The translations under genes and the position numbers were made by a program. Below the pieces are notes generated by a model, which saw only the letters and a program-made list of their open reading frames with translations, was not told the origin of the DNA and did no database searches. A DNA stretch of 64,000 bases from the NCBI RefSeq assembly GCF_900116555.1, contig NZ_FPAT01000008.1, forward strand, positions 62,001-126,000, read 5' to 3'. Of the stretch, positions 19,195 through 28,726 are shown in pieces; position 1 is the first letter of the stretch; each line of letters begins with the position of its first letter. Source of the stretch: Actinopolyspora lacussalsi subsp. righensis (lineage in GTDB: Bacteria; Actinomycetota; Actinomycetes; Mycobacteriales; Pseudonocardiaceae).

Positions 19195-19265
19195 TCACCA
19201 CGTGACTTCGCCAGTCTACGGAGCCACGAACGACGTGATTCCACAAGGCGTAGCGACGCGCTGAC

Positions 19266-20525
19266 TCACGAGTTCCGTTCAGTATCCTCCAACAGAGCGA
19301 TGCATTCCACGTGCTGCGTCATCGGAAAGGCGTCGAAGGACTCCAACCGGCTCAACCGGTAACCCCGCTCCCGGAAGAGCCCGATGTCGCGTGCCAGAGA
19401 GGCGGGATCGCAGGCGACGTGGACGACCCGGCTCGGCCGTGCACGGCTGATCGCGTCCACCACCTCGCTGCCCGCCCCCTTGCGCGGCGGATCGAGCACC
19501 ACCACGTGGGGAGCGGGAACGGTCGGCTCGGTCACCACGCGTTCCACACGGCCGGATCGCACCCGAACCTGCGGCAGATCGGCCAAGTTGGCCTCGGCGT
19601 CGCGTACCGCCGACTCACCGGACTCGACGAGCAGTACGTCACCGCTCGGTCCGGCCTGCTGCCCGAGCACGGCCGCGAACAGTCCGACACCGCCGTAGAG
19701 GTCCCATGCCCGGCCACCGGAAGGGACATCGGCCATCCGGGCGACGACTTCGGCGAACCGATCGGCGGCCTCGGGGTGCACCTGCCAGAAGCCCTCCGAA
19801 CGGACGCCCCACTCCCGCCCCACCGCGGTCTCGTGAGCGATCCCCGTTCCCCGTACCTTCCGGGCGGACCGGGTGGGACGGCCACCGCCACGACCGGAGC
19901 GCCGGGGCCGAACCGAGTGCTCGGTGACGTGCACCTCTCCCGAACCGTCCCGGGTGACGGCCACCTCGGCCCCTGGCGTCCAGGAACGGGAAGCGACCTC
20001 GTCGAGCGCGCCCTCCATCGTGATCGGGCAGTCCCGAACCGGTATCACGCGGTGACTGCGGTGTGCCCGAAAACCGACCGCGCCGTCGTCGTCCACCGCC
20101 AACCGGACACGGCTGCGCCAGCGCAGCGGACCACCGGGCAGCGGCGACACCTCGACCGGGTACTCGACCCCCGCCAGTCTGGTGAGTTGCTCGGCCACCA
20201 CGGCGGCCTTCAGCTCCCGCTGGACGGCCGGGTCGACGTGCTGCCAGTCGCAGCCACCGCAACGATCGGTCCCGCGTGCGATGTCGGCCAGCGGGCAGGA
20301 CGGTTCCACCCTGCCGGCAGCGGCTTCGACCACCGCCACGGCATCGGCGCGGCAGAACCCACCGCCACGGTCCTCGGTCACCAGTGCGTCCACGGTCTCT
20401 CCGGGCAGGGTGTGCCGCACGAACACGACCCGCCCCTCGTACCGGGCGACACAGTGCCCGCCGTGGGCCACCGCACCGACCTCGAGACGAAGCCGTCGCC
20501 CCGTCCAGTCCGGTTTGTCATTCAC
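19266..20525 (-). CDS. TrmA/RlmCD-type RNA (uracil-5-)-methyltransferase
   Basis: 419 residues. N-terminal TRAM domain (about 8-65), an iron-sulfur cysteine cluster CPLADIARGTDRCGGCDW, and the SAM domain with WDLYGGVGLFA, VLDPPRKGAG and the catalytic VHVACDPASLARD. The C-terminal FPMTQHVECIALLE is typical. Modifies a uridine in rRNA or tRNA; the exact site cannot be told from sequence. Position equals Rv2689c; likely read through towards dxs 278 bases downstream. Confidence 0.88.
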   Translation of the reverse strand: MNDKPDWTGRRLRLEVGAVAHGGHCVARYEGRVVFVRHTLPGETVDALVTEDRGGGFCRADAVAVVEAAAGRVEPSCPLADIARGTDRCGGCDWQHVDPAVQRELKAAVVAEQLTRLAGVEYPVEVSPLPGGPLRWRSRVRLAVDDDGAVGFRAHRSHRVIPVRDCPITMEGALDEVASRSWTPGAEVAVTRDGSGEVHVTEHSVRPRRSGRGGGRPTRSARKVRGTGIAHETAVGREWGVRSEGFWQVHPEAADRFAEVVARMADVPSGGRAWDLYGGVGLFAAVLGQQAGPSGDVLLVESGESAVRDAEANLADLPQVRVRSGRVERVVTEPTVPAPHVVVLDPPRKGAGSEVVDAISRARPSRVVHVACDPASLARDIGLFRERGYRLSRLESFDAFPMTQHVECIALLEDTERNS

Positions 20526-20695
20526 CAGGTCTCACGGCTCCAATCAAAGGTGGCTTCCGGCGGACGACCGGCACGGAAACCGATGCGGCGACAATAGCGA
20601 CGGTTTCCCGTGAAGCGCGGCGCGTGGGGTCGGGAACACCGGGCAGTGCACACCGGTCGGTAGCACCGCCCCGGCACGGACGTGCGTCGGGAGGA

Positions 20696-22732
20696 TCAAC
20701 GCTGCCCGTTGCCCCTGTTCCCGCTGCTGCGCTCCCCGTTGCCCTTGTTCCCGTTTCCGGCTCCCCAGCGCACCGAACGGCGGGGCGTGGGCGCGCGCAG
20801 ATCGACCCTGGTGGAGGACTCCAGCTGCCACGGAACACTGGTGACCATCACACCCGGCTCGAACAACAACCTGCTCTTGAGGCGAAGCGCACTCTGATTG
20901 TGCAGCAACTGCTCCCACCAACGTCCGACCACGTACTCCGGGATGAAAACGGTCACCACATCACGCGGACCGTCCCGCCGGATGCGCTTCACATAGTCCA
21001 CGATCGGTCGAGTGATCTCACGATAAGGGGATTCGAGCACCTTGAGCGGGACCGTGATGTCACGTTCCTCCCAAGCCGCCACCAGCTTCCTGGTGTCCGA
21101 GTCGTCGACGTTGACCGTGATCGCCTCCAGCTCGTCGGGCCGGGTGGCGCGTGCGTAGGCCAGTGCCCGCATGCTCGGCAGGTGCAACTGCGAAACCAGC
21201 ACCAGACCGTAGTTTCGGGAGGGCAGTACCGTCGGCCCGTCGGTGCGGCTCAGCTCCGCACTGACCCGATCGTAGTGCTTGCGGATACCACGCATCAGCA
21301 GGTAGCCCGCGACCATCGCGGCGATCGCGATCCAGGCACCGTGCAGGAACTTCGTGATCAGCACGATGACGAGGACCGTGGCGGTCATCGCGAGCCCGAT
21401 CGAGTTGATCACGCGAGCCCTGCGCATGCTGGCCCGGGCGGAGGGGTCCTCCTCGGTACGTAACCGCCGGTTCCAGTGTCTGATCATGCCGCTCTGACTC
21501 AGCACGAACGAGACGAACACACCGACGATGTAGAGCTGGATCAGCTTGGTCACCTCGGCCTCGAACACGAGGACCAGCACGGTGGCGAACCCGGCCAGGA
21601 ACAGGATGCCGTTGGAGAAGGCGAGTCTGTCGCCCCGAGTGTGCAGCTGCCGCGGCAGGTACCGGTCCTGCGCCAGGACGGAGCCCAGCAACGGGAAACC
21701 GTTGAAGGCGGTGTTGGCAGCCAGCACCAGGATCAGCCCCGTGCAGAAGATCAGGTAGTACACGGCGGGTGTGAACCCGCCGAACACCGCGTGAGCCAGC
21801 TGCGCGATCAGCGTCTTCTGCTCGTAGCCCTCCGGCACCCCGATGAGCTGGTGCCGCGGGTCCTCCGCGATGACCACACCGGTGATGCGAGCCAGCATGA
21901 GCAGCCCCATGAACATGGTCACGGCGATCAGACCCATCCACAACAGAGTCGTGGCGGCATTGCGCGGTTTGGGCTTGCGGAAGGCGGGAACACCGTTGCT
22001 GATGGCCTCCACGCCGGTCAACGCGGCGCTGCCGGAGGAGAAGGCGCGCAGCACGAGGAAGACGAAACCGAGTCCGGCGATCTGGGAGGGCTCCTGGGCC
22101 AGTTCGAAGCCCGCGCTCTCGGCCCGCAACTCGTCACCGCGCACGTAGGCGCGGTAGAGCCCGACACCGATCATTCCCAGGATACCCAGCACGAACGCGT
22201 AGGTGGGCACGGCGAACGTGGTGCCGGACTCGCGGGCGCCCCGCAGGTTCACTGCCGTGAGCAGGGCGATGGCGCCCACCGCGAAGGCGACCTTGTGCGT
22301 GGCCACGAACGGCACGACCGAGCCTATGTTGGCGGCGGCCGAGGAGATGGAGACGGCGACGGTGAGCACGTAGTCGACCAGCAGCGCGCTGGCGACCACG
22401 AGCCCCCAGCGGCGACCGTGGTTGGTGGTGGCTACCTCGTAGTCACCACCCCCCGAGGTGTAGGCGCGGACGTTCTGGCGGTAGGAGGCCACCACCACCA
22501 GCATCACCGCGACGACGACGAGGCCGATCCACGGGCTGATCGCGTACGCCGATATACCGGCCACGGACAGCGTGAGCAGGATCTCCTGCGGCGCGTAGGC
22601 CACGCTGGACATCGGGTCCGACGCGAACACCGGTAGGGCGATGCGTTTGGGCAGCAGCGTGTGCGACAACCGGTCACTGCGGAACGGTCGGCCCACCAGC
22701 AGACGCTTGGTCACGGTCGCGAGCTTGGACAC
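20696..22732 (-). CDS. APC-superfamily permease, KimA-like potassium transporter candidate
   Basis: 678 residues from GTG 22732. Twelve predicted helices start with LPVFASDPMSSVAYAPQEILL, the hallmark of the KimA/YdaO-type branch of the APC superfamily, and a 170-residue cytoplasmic tail follows (GLVLVSQLHLPSMRALAYAR ... VVTVFIPEYVVGRWWEQLLHNQ). The start has no Shine-Dalgarno, but TACGCT lies about eight bases upstream, consistent with leaderless mRNA. It is divergent from two TrkA/RCK genes, which supports K+ as substrate; amino acid transport remains possible. Confidence 0.8.
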   Translation of the reverse strand: MSKLATVTKRLLVGRPFRSDRLSHTLLPKRIALPVFASDPMSSVAYAPQEILLTLSVAGISAYAISPWIGLVVVAVMLVVVASYRQNVRAYTSGGGDYEVATTNHGRRWGLVVASALLVDYVLTVAVSISSAAANIGSVVPFVATHKVAFAVGAIALLTAVNLRGARESGTTFAVPTYAFVLGILGMIGVGLYRAYVRGDELRAESAGFELAQEPSQIAGLGFVFLVLRAFSSGSAALTGVEAISNGVPAFRKPKPRNAATTLLWMGLIAVTMFMGLLMLARITGVVIAEDPRHQLIGVPEGYEQKTLIAQLAHAVFGGFTPAVYYLIFCTGLILVLAANTAFNGFPLLGSVLAQDRYLPRQLHTRGDRLAFSNGILFLAGFATVLVLVFEAEVTKLIQLYIVGVFVSFVLSQSGMIRHWNRRLRTEEDPSARASMRRARVINSIGLAMTATVLVIVLITKFLHGAWIAIAAMVAGYLLMRGIRKHYDRVSAELSRTDGPTVLPSRNYGLVLVSQLHLPSMRALAYARATRPDELEAITVNVDDSDTRKLVAAWEERDITVPLKVLESPYREITRPIVDYVKRIRRDGPRDVVTVFIPEYVVGRWWEQLLHNQSALRLKSRLLFEPGVMVTSVPWQLESSTRVDLRAPTPRRSVRWGAGNGNKGNGERSSGNRGNGQR

Positions 22733-23144
22733 GGCCAAGAGCGTAGGAGGCCGCCCGCGACCCGCTCCCGCGGGATCGCGTGCCCGAACCGCATCCCGCA
22801 CCGGGACGGGTCGTCGCGGCACCCGCCGATGGTCCCCCGACAACGGCGGCGTTACCGGGATCTCCGGGCCGAAACCGGTGACCGCGAACTCGTTGCGCAC
22901 GGGAAACCGAACACCGGGTTCGCGATGGGCCCCCTGGATGAGCTACCCCTGCCTCACTCGATACGGTGCACCGGCCCGCGTCGACTCAGCGCGTAGTGTC
23001 GATCCGCTCCGTCGTCCTCACCGGATCGGGCCGTTTCGAGACACGGAGACTCGGCACAGCGACGGGTACTGTCAGAGCTGTGGGAAGGGTCACGGATCCC
23101 GACACAGTGGGTCCGGCAACCAGCCGAGAGCGAGGAAACCGGTC
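22733..23144. other. Divergent region between permease and trkA genes
   Basis: 412 bases. On the minus side TACGCT at about 22742-22747 fits a -10 for leaderless transcription of the permease. No hairpin or K+-sensing riboswitch-like structure (ydaO/kimA leader) was recognised. Confidence 0.35.
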
Positions 23145-23810
23145 GTGCATGTCGTGATCATGGGCTGTGGCCGAGTGGGGGCTTCCCTCGCGGCCGCACT
23201 GCAACGGCTCGATCACACCGTGGCAGTCGTGGACAAGAACGGTGAGTCCTTCCACCGGTTGAGCAAGCAGTTCCACGGCCAGTGTGTGACCGGGAACGGT
23301 TTCGACCGGGACGTACTGATCGAAGCCGGGATAGAACGGGCGGGCTCCTTCGCCGCCGTGTCCAACGGGGACAACTCCAACATCGTCTCGGCACGGGTGG
23401 CCCGGGAGACCTTCGGGGTGGATCACGTGGTGGCACGGATCTACGACCCGAAACGGGCCGAGGTCTACCAGCGGTTGGGGATTCCGACGGTGGCCACGGT
23501 GCCGTGGACCACCGACCGGTTCCTGCGGATGCTGCTCCCGGAGGGGGTGGCGACGGATTGGCGGGATCCGTCCGGGAGCGTGGCCGTGCTGCGCCTGCCG
23601 TTGCACGAGAGCTGGGTGGGCAGGCGCACCCGTGACCTGGAAACCGCGACCGGATGCCGGGTCGCGTTCATCATGCGGTTCGGCAACGGTGTGCTGCCGA
23701 AGTCGGACACGGTGGTGCAGGCCGACGACACCGTCTACGTGGCGGCCCTGTCGGGAACGATCACCGAGATAACCGCGACGGCGCAGCGCCCACCCGAGGA
23801 GACCCAGTGA
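23145..23810 (+). CDS. TrkA/RCK potassium uptake regulatory protein (first copy, CeoB-like)
   Basis: 221 residues from GTG 23145, with GAGGAAA eight bases upstream. RCK_N Rossmann domain VIMGCGRVGASLA with the nucleotide-binding Asp in VAVVDKNGESF, then an RCK_C domain (ESWVGRRTRDLE ... DTVVQADDTVYVAAL). Cytoplasmic nucleotide-binding regulator of K+ transport. Overlaps the second trkA gene by one base. Corresponds in place to Rv2691. Confidence 0.9.
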   Translation: MHVVIMGCGRVGASLAAALQRLDHTVAVVDKNGESFHRLSKQFHGQCVTGNGFDRDVLIEAGIERAGSFAAVSNGDNSNIVSARVARETFGVDHVVARIYDPKRAEVYQRLGIPTVATVPWTTDRFLRMLLPEGVATDWRDPSGSVAVLRLPLHESWVGRRTRDLETATGCRVAFIMRFGNGVLPKSDTVVQADDTVYVAALSGTITEITATAQRPPEETQ

Positions 23811-24481
23811 TGCGCATTGCCATAGCCGGAGCAGGCGCGGTCGGGCAGTCCATAGCCGGCGAACTCCTCGACGGCGGGCACCAGGTCATGCTCATCGAGC
23901 GCTCGGCGCAGAACTACCAGCCCAGGGCCATTCCGGGAGCCCAGTGGGTGCACGCGGACGCCTGCGAGCTCTCCTCGCTGGAGGAGACCGGCATCGAGAC
24001 CTGCGACGTGGTGATAGCGGCCACCGGTGACGACAAGGTCAACCTGGTGGTCTCGCTGCTGACCAAGACGGAGTTCGCGGTCAGGCGAGTCGCGGCACGG
24101 GTGAACGATCCGCACAACGAGTGGTTGTTCAACGAGGCGTGGGGAGTCGATGTGGCGGTGTCTACCCCACGCATGCTGGCCGCGATGGTGGAGGAAGCGG
24201 TCAGTGTCGGTGACATCGTCCGACTCATGACACTGCGTCAGGGCCAGGCCAACCTGGTGGAGATGACCCTGCCCGAAGGGGCTCCGCTGGCGGGCCGCAG
24301 GGTCCGTGACCTGACGCTTCCGGCGGACGCCGCACTGGTCACGATCCTTCGCGGTGGGCGGGTCATCGTTCCGCAGCCCGACGACCCGCTGGAGGTGGGT
24401 GACGAGATGCTCTTCGTCGCCTCGGGCGACGTGGAACGGCGGATCAGCGAACTGGTGCACGACCCGCCGGGCCTGGACTGA
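23810..24481 (+). CDS. TrkA/RCK potassium uptake regulatory protein (second copy, CeoC-like)
   Basis: 223 residues from the ATG in TGATG that overlaps the first copy's stop. Same two-domain plan: IAGAGAVGQSIAGELL, Asp/Glu switch MLIERSAQN, AATGDDKVNLVVSLL, then RCK_C (LAGRRVRDLTLP ... DPLEVGDEMLFVA). Likely forms a hetero-assembly with its neighbour. No TrkH/TrkG channel gene is in the window, so the permease opposite is the nearest candidate partner. Confidence 0.9.
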   Translation: MRIAIAGAGAVGQSIAGELLDGGHQVMLIERSAQNYQPRAIPGAQWVHADACELSSLEETGIETCDVVIAATGDDKVNLVVSLLTKTEFAVRRVAARVNDPHNEWLFNEAWGVDVAVSTPRMLAAMVEEAVSVGDIVRLMTLRQGQANLVEMTLPEGAPLAGRRVRDLTLPADAALVTILRGGRVIVPQPDDPLEVGDEMLFVASGDVERRISELVHDPPGLD

Positions 24482-24606
24482 GGTGTACCGGCCGCGAGCG
24501 GGACACTCCCGTATCGATCGGATTTCCGAGCGGAACGGTTCACGGGAGCGGTCCCCGGAACGGCCGGGAGGAAAACGCGGCGGGGCCGCCCTCCCGGCAG
24601 CCGGAG

Positions 24607-25428
24607 TCATCCCATTTCGTGCCGGGGACGCGCCGGAGTCACCTCACCGGTACCGGCACCACCGTCGGAGCCCCCGGAATCGGCTTCGCGCGCCTGTTCG
24701 GCGACCTTGCCCGCGCGTCGAATGGCCCAAACCGTCACCAGCAGTGCCAGCGCGGTGAGCGGATAACCCATGGCGATACGCGCCACGGCCAGCCAGCCCG
24801 TCTCGTCAGCGGCGTAAAGCCACTGCTGCACCACGAACTTGGCGACGAAAACGATCGTCCAGGCAAGCGTCGCCAGATCGTAACCGGTCAAGGCCTTTCG
24901 CTGCTCTCGCCACCGGAACCCGTGCCCGTTGAGCACGGACCAGGCGACGCCGATCAACGGCCAGCGCACGAGCATCGAAACGAGGAAGACGCCACCGTAG
25001 ATCAGGCTGGTCCAGATCCCGAGCAGAAAGAACCCCTTGGCATCCCCCGTGCGGTAGGCGATGAAGGAACAAATCGCCACCCCGAGCACACCCGAGACAG
25101 CCGGTTGCAGGGGTTCCCTGCGGATGATCCGCACCAGGGCGAGCACGAGGGAGCTCGCGATGGCGATCCAAATGGCCGGAACCATCCCGACCAGCGAGTT
25201 GACGACGACGAACACGACGATGGGAACGGCGGAATAGGCGAGACCGCTGACACCGCCCATCTGCTGCAGCAGTGTCTGCTCGGCCCCGTCGCTCCCCTCG
25301 GCGGGGGCACGCATCCCGAACGGCGCCTTGGGCGAACCGGCGGACCCGTCGGACCCGCCGTCGGACGCCTCGTCGTAACTCCGGACGGGGTCGGCCCCGT
25401 CCGGAGTGGATGAACTGGATTCAGTCAT
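24607..25428 (-). CDS. DUF3159 membrane protein
   Basis: 273 residues from ATG 25428. A 55-residue Ser/Gly/Asp-rich N-tail is followed by about six helices (AYSAVPIVVFVVVNSLVG, IWIAIASSLVLALV, FFLLGIWTSLIYGGVFLVS, LATLAWTIVFVAKFVVQ, YPLTALALLVTVWAI). Actinobacterial DUF3159 family, function unknown; place of Rv2693c. Its start overlaps the stop of the OB-fold gene (ATGA), so the two are coupled. Confidence 0.85.
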   Translation of the reverse strand: MTESSSSTPDGADPVRSYDEASDGGSDGSAGSPKAPFGMRAPAEGSDGAEQTLLQQMGGVSGLAYSAVPIVVFVVVNSLVGMVPAIWIAIASSLVLALVRIIRREPLQPAVSGVLGVAICSFIAYRTGDAKGFFLLGIWTSLIYGGVFLVSMLVRWPLIGVAWSVLNGHGFRWREQRKALTGYDLATLAWTIVFVAKFVVQQWLYAADETGWLAVARIAMGYPLTALALLVTVWAIRRAGKVAEQAREADSGGSDGGAGTGEVTPARPRHEMG

Positions 25429-25802
25429 GCGGTGTTCTGCAACTCGTAGTAGGGATTGTAAAGAACCTTGTGACCATCACGATCGGCAATCCGACCGCGG
25501 GCCTTTATAGTTCTGCCGGGTTCGATACCGGTGATCTGACGCCTGCCGAGCCAAACCAATGTCACCCCGTCGGTGCCGTCGTACAGCTCGGCTTCCAACG
25601 TGGGGACCGAAGCCTTGGGCGCCATACCGACGCAGCGGACTCGGCCCAGCACCTCCGCTTGTTCACCGCACTTGCAGTCGCACGCCCGCCTGGCTCCGCT
25701 CGCCCGCGACCTCTCGGAGAGGTCGTCGGCGTCGAGTTCGGCGACGTCGCTGGTGAGGCGACGTACGAGGCGGCGGAGGTAGCCGTCTCCGGTGTTGCTC
25801 AT
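25425..25802 (-). CDS. OB-fold nucleic-acid-binding protein
   Basis: 125 residues from ATG 25802 with AGGAG five bases upstream. N-terminal helix YLRRLVRRLTSDVAELDADDL, a short Cys-rich stretch RACDCKCGE, then a small beta-barrel with GVTLVWLGRRQITGIEPG and the end DGHKVLYNPYYEL, the actinobacterial RecG-like OB fold (place of Rv2694c). Probably binds single-stranded nucleic acid; partner unknown. Coupled to DUF3159. Confidence 0.8.
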   Translation of the reverse strand: MSNTGDGYLRRLVRRLTSDVAELDADDLSERSRASGARRACDCKCGEQAEVLGRVRCVGMAPKASVPTLEAELYDGTDGVTLVWLGRRQITGIEPGRTIKARGRIADRDGHKVLYNPYYELQNTA

Positions 25803-25952
25803 CTCGCGCTCCTGTGCGCAGTGGGCCAGTGTGCCCGCGCGGGTTCTCACCCGTGCGAGTTCAGCCTAGTCTCGTAGTCCAGCCTCATGGGGGTAACGAC
25901 GGTTCGAGCGAACGACTTCCGGCTTCGAACCACAGCCGGAGTACGAGCGTTC

Positions 25953-26588
25953 TCAGGCTCCCGCCTGCTCCTGCTGCTGCTGAATGTGCTGTGCGATCTC
26001 CTCGGGAAGCTCGATCGGCAACGGGGTGCGGACCGGCATGGGATCCGAACCGCGATCGACGACCGTCTCGTCGATGACCGCGTACAGTAGCTTCGTGCAC
26101 GCCTCGAGGTCCTCGGACGGGCTGGCCGCCACACCGCGCAGCAACCAACGAGGCCCGTCCACGCCGACGAACCGCAACGAGGTCCTGTCCGTGTCGGCCA
26201 CGAGTTCGGTGTCCCAGATTCCCCGCTCGTGACGCACGTCGGCCCCGTCGGAACGCAACTGCTCGATCAGTTCCTGGCGCACCTCCTGCCAGAGGTCACC
26301 GGTTCGCGGAGCGGCGAACGCGCTGACGGTGAGCCGCCCGGAGGGAGTGAGCAGGTGCACGGCCCGCACCGGCCCCTCGGGATCGACCTCCACCTGCAAC
26401 TGGCTGTTCTCCGGCACGGGCAACCGCACCGATCCGAGATCGAGCCGTTCGACCTCGTCGTGCGGAGCCTCGTGCTTGTCATAGGGTCCGCCGTCGGGCG
26501 CGGAATCCGCCCCGTCGTGATAGTCCTCGCTGACGTCGGAACCATCCGCGTCATTCTCGCGTCCGTCGCGACGGCGCCATCCGAACAT
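25953..26588 (-). CDS. DUF3710 protein
   Basis: 211 residues from ATG 26588 (MFGWRRRDGREND) with GGAGG nine bases upstream. Acidic N-tail to about 50, then the conserved globular part (LDLGSVRLPVPENSQLQVEV ... GPRWLLRGVAA) and a Gln-rich C-terminus. Function unknown. Four bases downstream of dut and therefore one transcript, as in M. tuberculosis (Rv2697c-Rv2696c). Confidence 0.85.
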   Translation of the reverse strand: MFGWRRRDGRENDADGSDVSEDYHDGADSAPDGGPYDKHEAPHDEVERLDLGSVRLPVPENSQLQVEVDPEGPVRAVHLLTPSGRLTVSAFAAPRTGDLWQEVRQELIEQLRSDGADVRHERGIWDTELVADTDRTSLRFVGVDGPRWLLRGVAASPSEDLEACTKLLYAVIDETVVDRGSDPMPVRTPLPIELPEEIAQHIQQQQEQAGA

Positions 26589-26592
26589 CCCG

Positions 26593-27099
26593 TCAGACCT
26601 CCGTACTACCGGTCGTATTGCCTGTGTCGCCAACCTCGGCCGAACCCGTCAACGCACTGTGACCTCCGGTCGAACCATAACCGTCGGAACCGCGTACCGA
26701 CTCCGGCAGTTGGACGACCTCCTCGAAAACGGCGTGTTCGACACGCTGCACCACCAACTGGGCTATTCGGTCCCCGCGCCGCAGTACGATCTCCCGGTCC
26801 GGATCATGATTGATCAAGCACACTTTGATCTCACCCCGGTAGCCCGCGTCAACGGTTCCCGGGGCGTTGACCACGCTGAGCCCCGACCGGGCGGCCATCC
26901 CGGAACGCGGGTGCACGAAACCGGCGAACCCCTCCGGGAGAGCTATGGCGATCCCGGTGCCGACCACAGCACGACGCCCGGGATGGAGCACCAGGTCCTC
27001 CGCTGTGACGAGATCCGCACCGGCATCACCGGTCCGGGCGTAGGACGGGGGTTGTATTTCGGGATCGACACGAGTAAGCAGGACCTTCACGCTTGGCAC
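26593..27099 (-). CDS. dut: dUTP pyrophosphatase
   Basis: 168 residues if started at GTG 27099; GTG 27090 and TTG 27108 are alternatives. Trimeric dUTPase that hydrolyses dUTP to dUMP, keeping uracil out of DNA. The five family motifs are visible: [44 protein letters not shown] and the C-terminal arm [10 protein letters not shown]. No Shine-Dalgarno; a TAGTCT -10 eight bases before GTG 27099 suggests leaderless mRNA. Confidence 0.93.
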   Translation of the reverse strand: MPSVKVLLTRVDPEIQPPSYARTGDAGADLVTAEDLVLHPGRRAVVGTGIAIALPEGFAGFVHPRSGMAARSGLSVVNAPGTVDAGYRGEIKVCLINHDPDREIVLRRGDRIAQLVVQRVEHAVFEEVVQLPESVRGSDGYGSTGGHSALTGSAEVGDTGNTTGSTEV

Positions 27100-27107
27100 G
27101 GGGCGCA

Positions 27108-27117
27108 AGACTACCCT
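27108..27117. promoter_or_regulatory. Overlapping divergent -10 elements of dut and DUF3093
   Basis: The ten bases AGACTACCCT contain TACCCT (27112-27117, plus strand, six bases before GTG 27124) and on the minus strand TAGTCT (27113-27108, eight bases before GTG 27099). Both spacings fit transcription starting on the start codon. Only 24 bases separate the two genes. Confidence 0.55.
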
Positions 27118-27123
27118 GAGGAC

Positions 27124-27663
27124 GTGTCGGATAGTTCAGAAGCGGCCCCCGAAAGCGGTCCCACAACCGGGTTGAATGACACGACCGGAGAAATCCGCTA
27201 TCGGGAACGGCTGCACGTCTCCTGGTGGAGTTGGCCGTTGCCACTCGTAGCGGCCGCTCTGCTGGCCGCCGAGGTGCACATGGGGTATCCGGGCATTCGG
27301 GCGTGGCTGCCCTACGCGGTGCTGTTGCCGTTGTCGATAGCCCTGCCGGTCTGGCTGAGTCGAACGCGCCTCGTGGTCACCGAGCGGGAACTACGGGCGG
27401 GCAACGCGCGGCTACCGCTGCGATTCGTCTCCGACGTCGAGGTGATCCCACGGGAACGGAAACGACGAGCGCTCGGCCCGGAACTGGATCCGGCGGCTTT
27501 CATGATGCACAGCCCTTGGGCACCAACCGCCGCACGAATCTGGTTGGACGATCCCGACGACCCGACCCCCTACTGGGTGATCAGCACGCGGCACCCGGAA
27601 CGACTGGCCGAGGTGCTGCGGCGTGGCGAACGGCAGTCCGGCGGAGAGCTACGAGAGGAATAG
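27124..27663 (+). CDS. DUF3093 membrane protein
   Basis: 179 residues from GTG 27124. Two helices ([19 protein letters not shown] and [18 protein letters not shown]) followed by a PH-like cytoplasmic domain with [17 protein letters not shown] and the conserved end [17 protein letters not shown]. Function unknown; place of Rv2698. Divergent from dut with 24 bases between the starts. Confidence 0.85.
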   Translation: MSDSSEAAPESGPTTGLNDTTGEIRYRERLHVSWWSWPLPLVAAALLAAEVHMGYPGIRAWLPYAVLLPLSIALPVWLSRTRLVVTERELRAGNARLPLRFVSDVEVIPRERKRRALGPELDPAAFMMHSPWAPTAARIWLDDPDDPTPYWVISTRHPERLAEVLRRGERQSGGELREE

Positions 27664-27866
27664 CCCGGGGACACGTGCTCGGAGTACGCGCACCGCATCC
27701 GGACAGCCCGTGGCGATGGTGGATCGGCTCGGTGCCGAACGGTCCGGTGAGAAGTGCGCCAAGATGAGAGCGGCGCGTCCGCCGCGGCACGCGTCGAACG
27801 TGAACAGCGGACTGGACGTGCGATTCATCACATCCAGCCCGCCATCGGGTCCTCGACCCACGCGTT

Positions 27867-28169
27867 TCAGGCCGCGCAGTCGCGGCAGACGTATTTCCCG
27901 TTCCGCTCCCCCGCCAGTCGATTGCGGTGGTGCACTAGGAAACAGCTGGAGCAGGTGAACTCGTCGGCCTGCTTCGGGAGCACCTTGACGGTCATCTCCT
28001 CACCGGAGAGGTCAGCACCCGGAAGCTCGAAGTTGTCCGCGATCTCACCCTCGTCCGTGTCCACGGACCCGGACTGAGCATCGTTGCGTTTGGCCTTGAG
28101 CTCTTCCAGCGAGTCCTCGGGAAGATCCTCGGACTCGTTGCGCCGCGGAGCGTCGTAGTCGGTGGCCAT
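27867..28169 (-). CDS. DUF4193 zinc-ribbon protein
   Basis: 100 residues. Very acidic N-terminal half (DLPEDSLEELKAKRND ... DTDEGEIADNFELPGADL) and a C-terminal zinc ribbon with FTCSSCFLVHHR and YVCRDCAA. Conserved throughout Actinobacteria (Rv2699c); function unknown. A plausible promoter lies at 28194-28221. Confidence 0.9.
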   Translation of the reverse strand: MATDYDAPRRNESEDLPEDSLEELKAKRNDAQSGSVDTDEGEIADNFELPGADLSGEEMTVKVLPKQADEFTCSSCFLVHHRNRLAGERNGKYVCRDCAA

Positions 28170-28726
28170 CTCGTTTCACCCCTGCATTTGTGGAGATTTG
28201 CAATGGTGTGCCGCTGGTCAACGTTCCAGGGCTCCAATTTGTGCCCGCACGCGAGAGTGGCGGAGGTCTCCGTTTGTCCTGCGCTCCAAGTTCCCCCGAA
28301 ACGAGCGACCGACCTCAACCTCACAGCGTGGAGCGCGGGAAGGGTAGCTCATCCCGGAGCGTGATACGCACCGGGTCACCCATAGGTGTGGTATGTGCTT
28401 CACCCCGCCGCCGGTGAATCCTGTGACCCGGGCAACGACATGGCAGGGTGGACACGGTCGAACGGGCACGAAGAACGACATCGGTCGGCCGCGGAGACGG
28501 TGGGGGCGCTCCACCGTTGTCACGATCTGTCCCAGCGACGTAACGGCACACCTGGCAACGACGAAGACACACCGGGCAACAACTTCGACACGACTGTCCG
28601 CACGAGGCCGCGTAGTCGCGTATCAACACCTAAGCTGATTGGGGCGGACAGTCGATTCGGCATGAAACCGTTTCGATCTAACTCACCGGGACGAATGACG
28701 GCTCGATCAGGGGAGGGTGGCAGAAC
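28170..28726. other. Long divergent region DUF4193 / cei
   Basis: 557 bases. Apart from the promoter at 28194-28221 I see no gene: the open frames here lack ribosome binding sites and have flat third-position GC. The stretch 28540-28700 is relatively AT-rich and may hold the cei promoter. Confidence 0.35.
28194..28221 (-). promoter_or_regulatory. Candidate promoter of the DUF4193 gene
   Basis: On the minus strand TTGACC (28221-28216) and AAATCT (28199-28194) are 16 bases apart, placing transcription start near 28187, 18 bases before the ATG with AGGGG in between. Confidence 0.4.
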
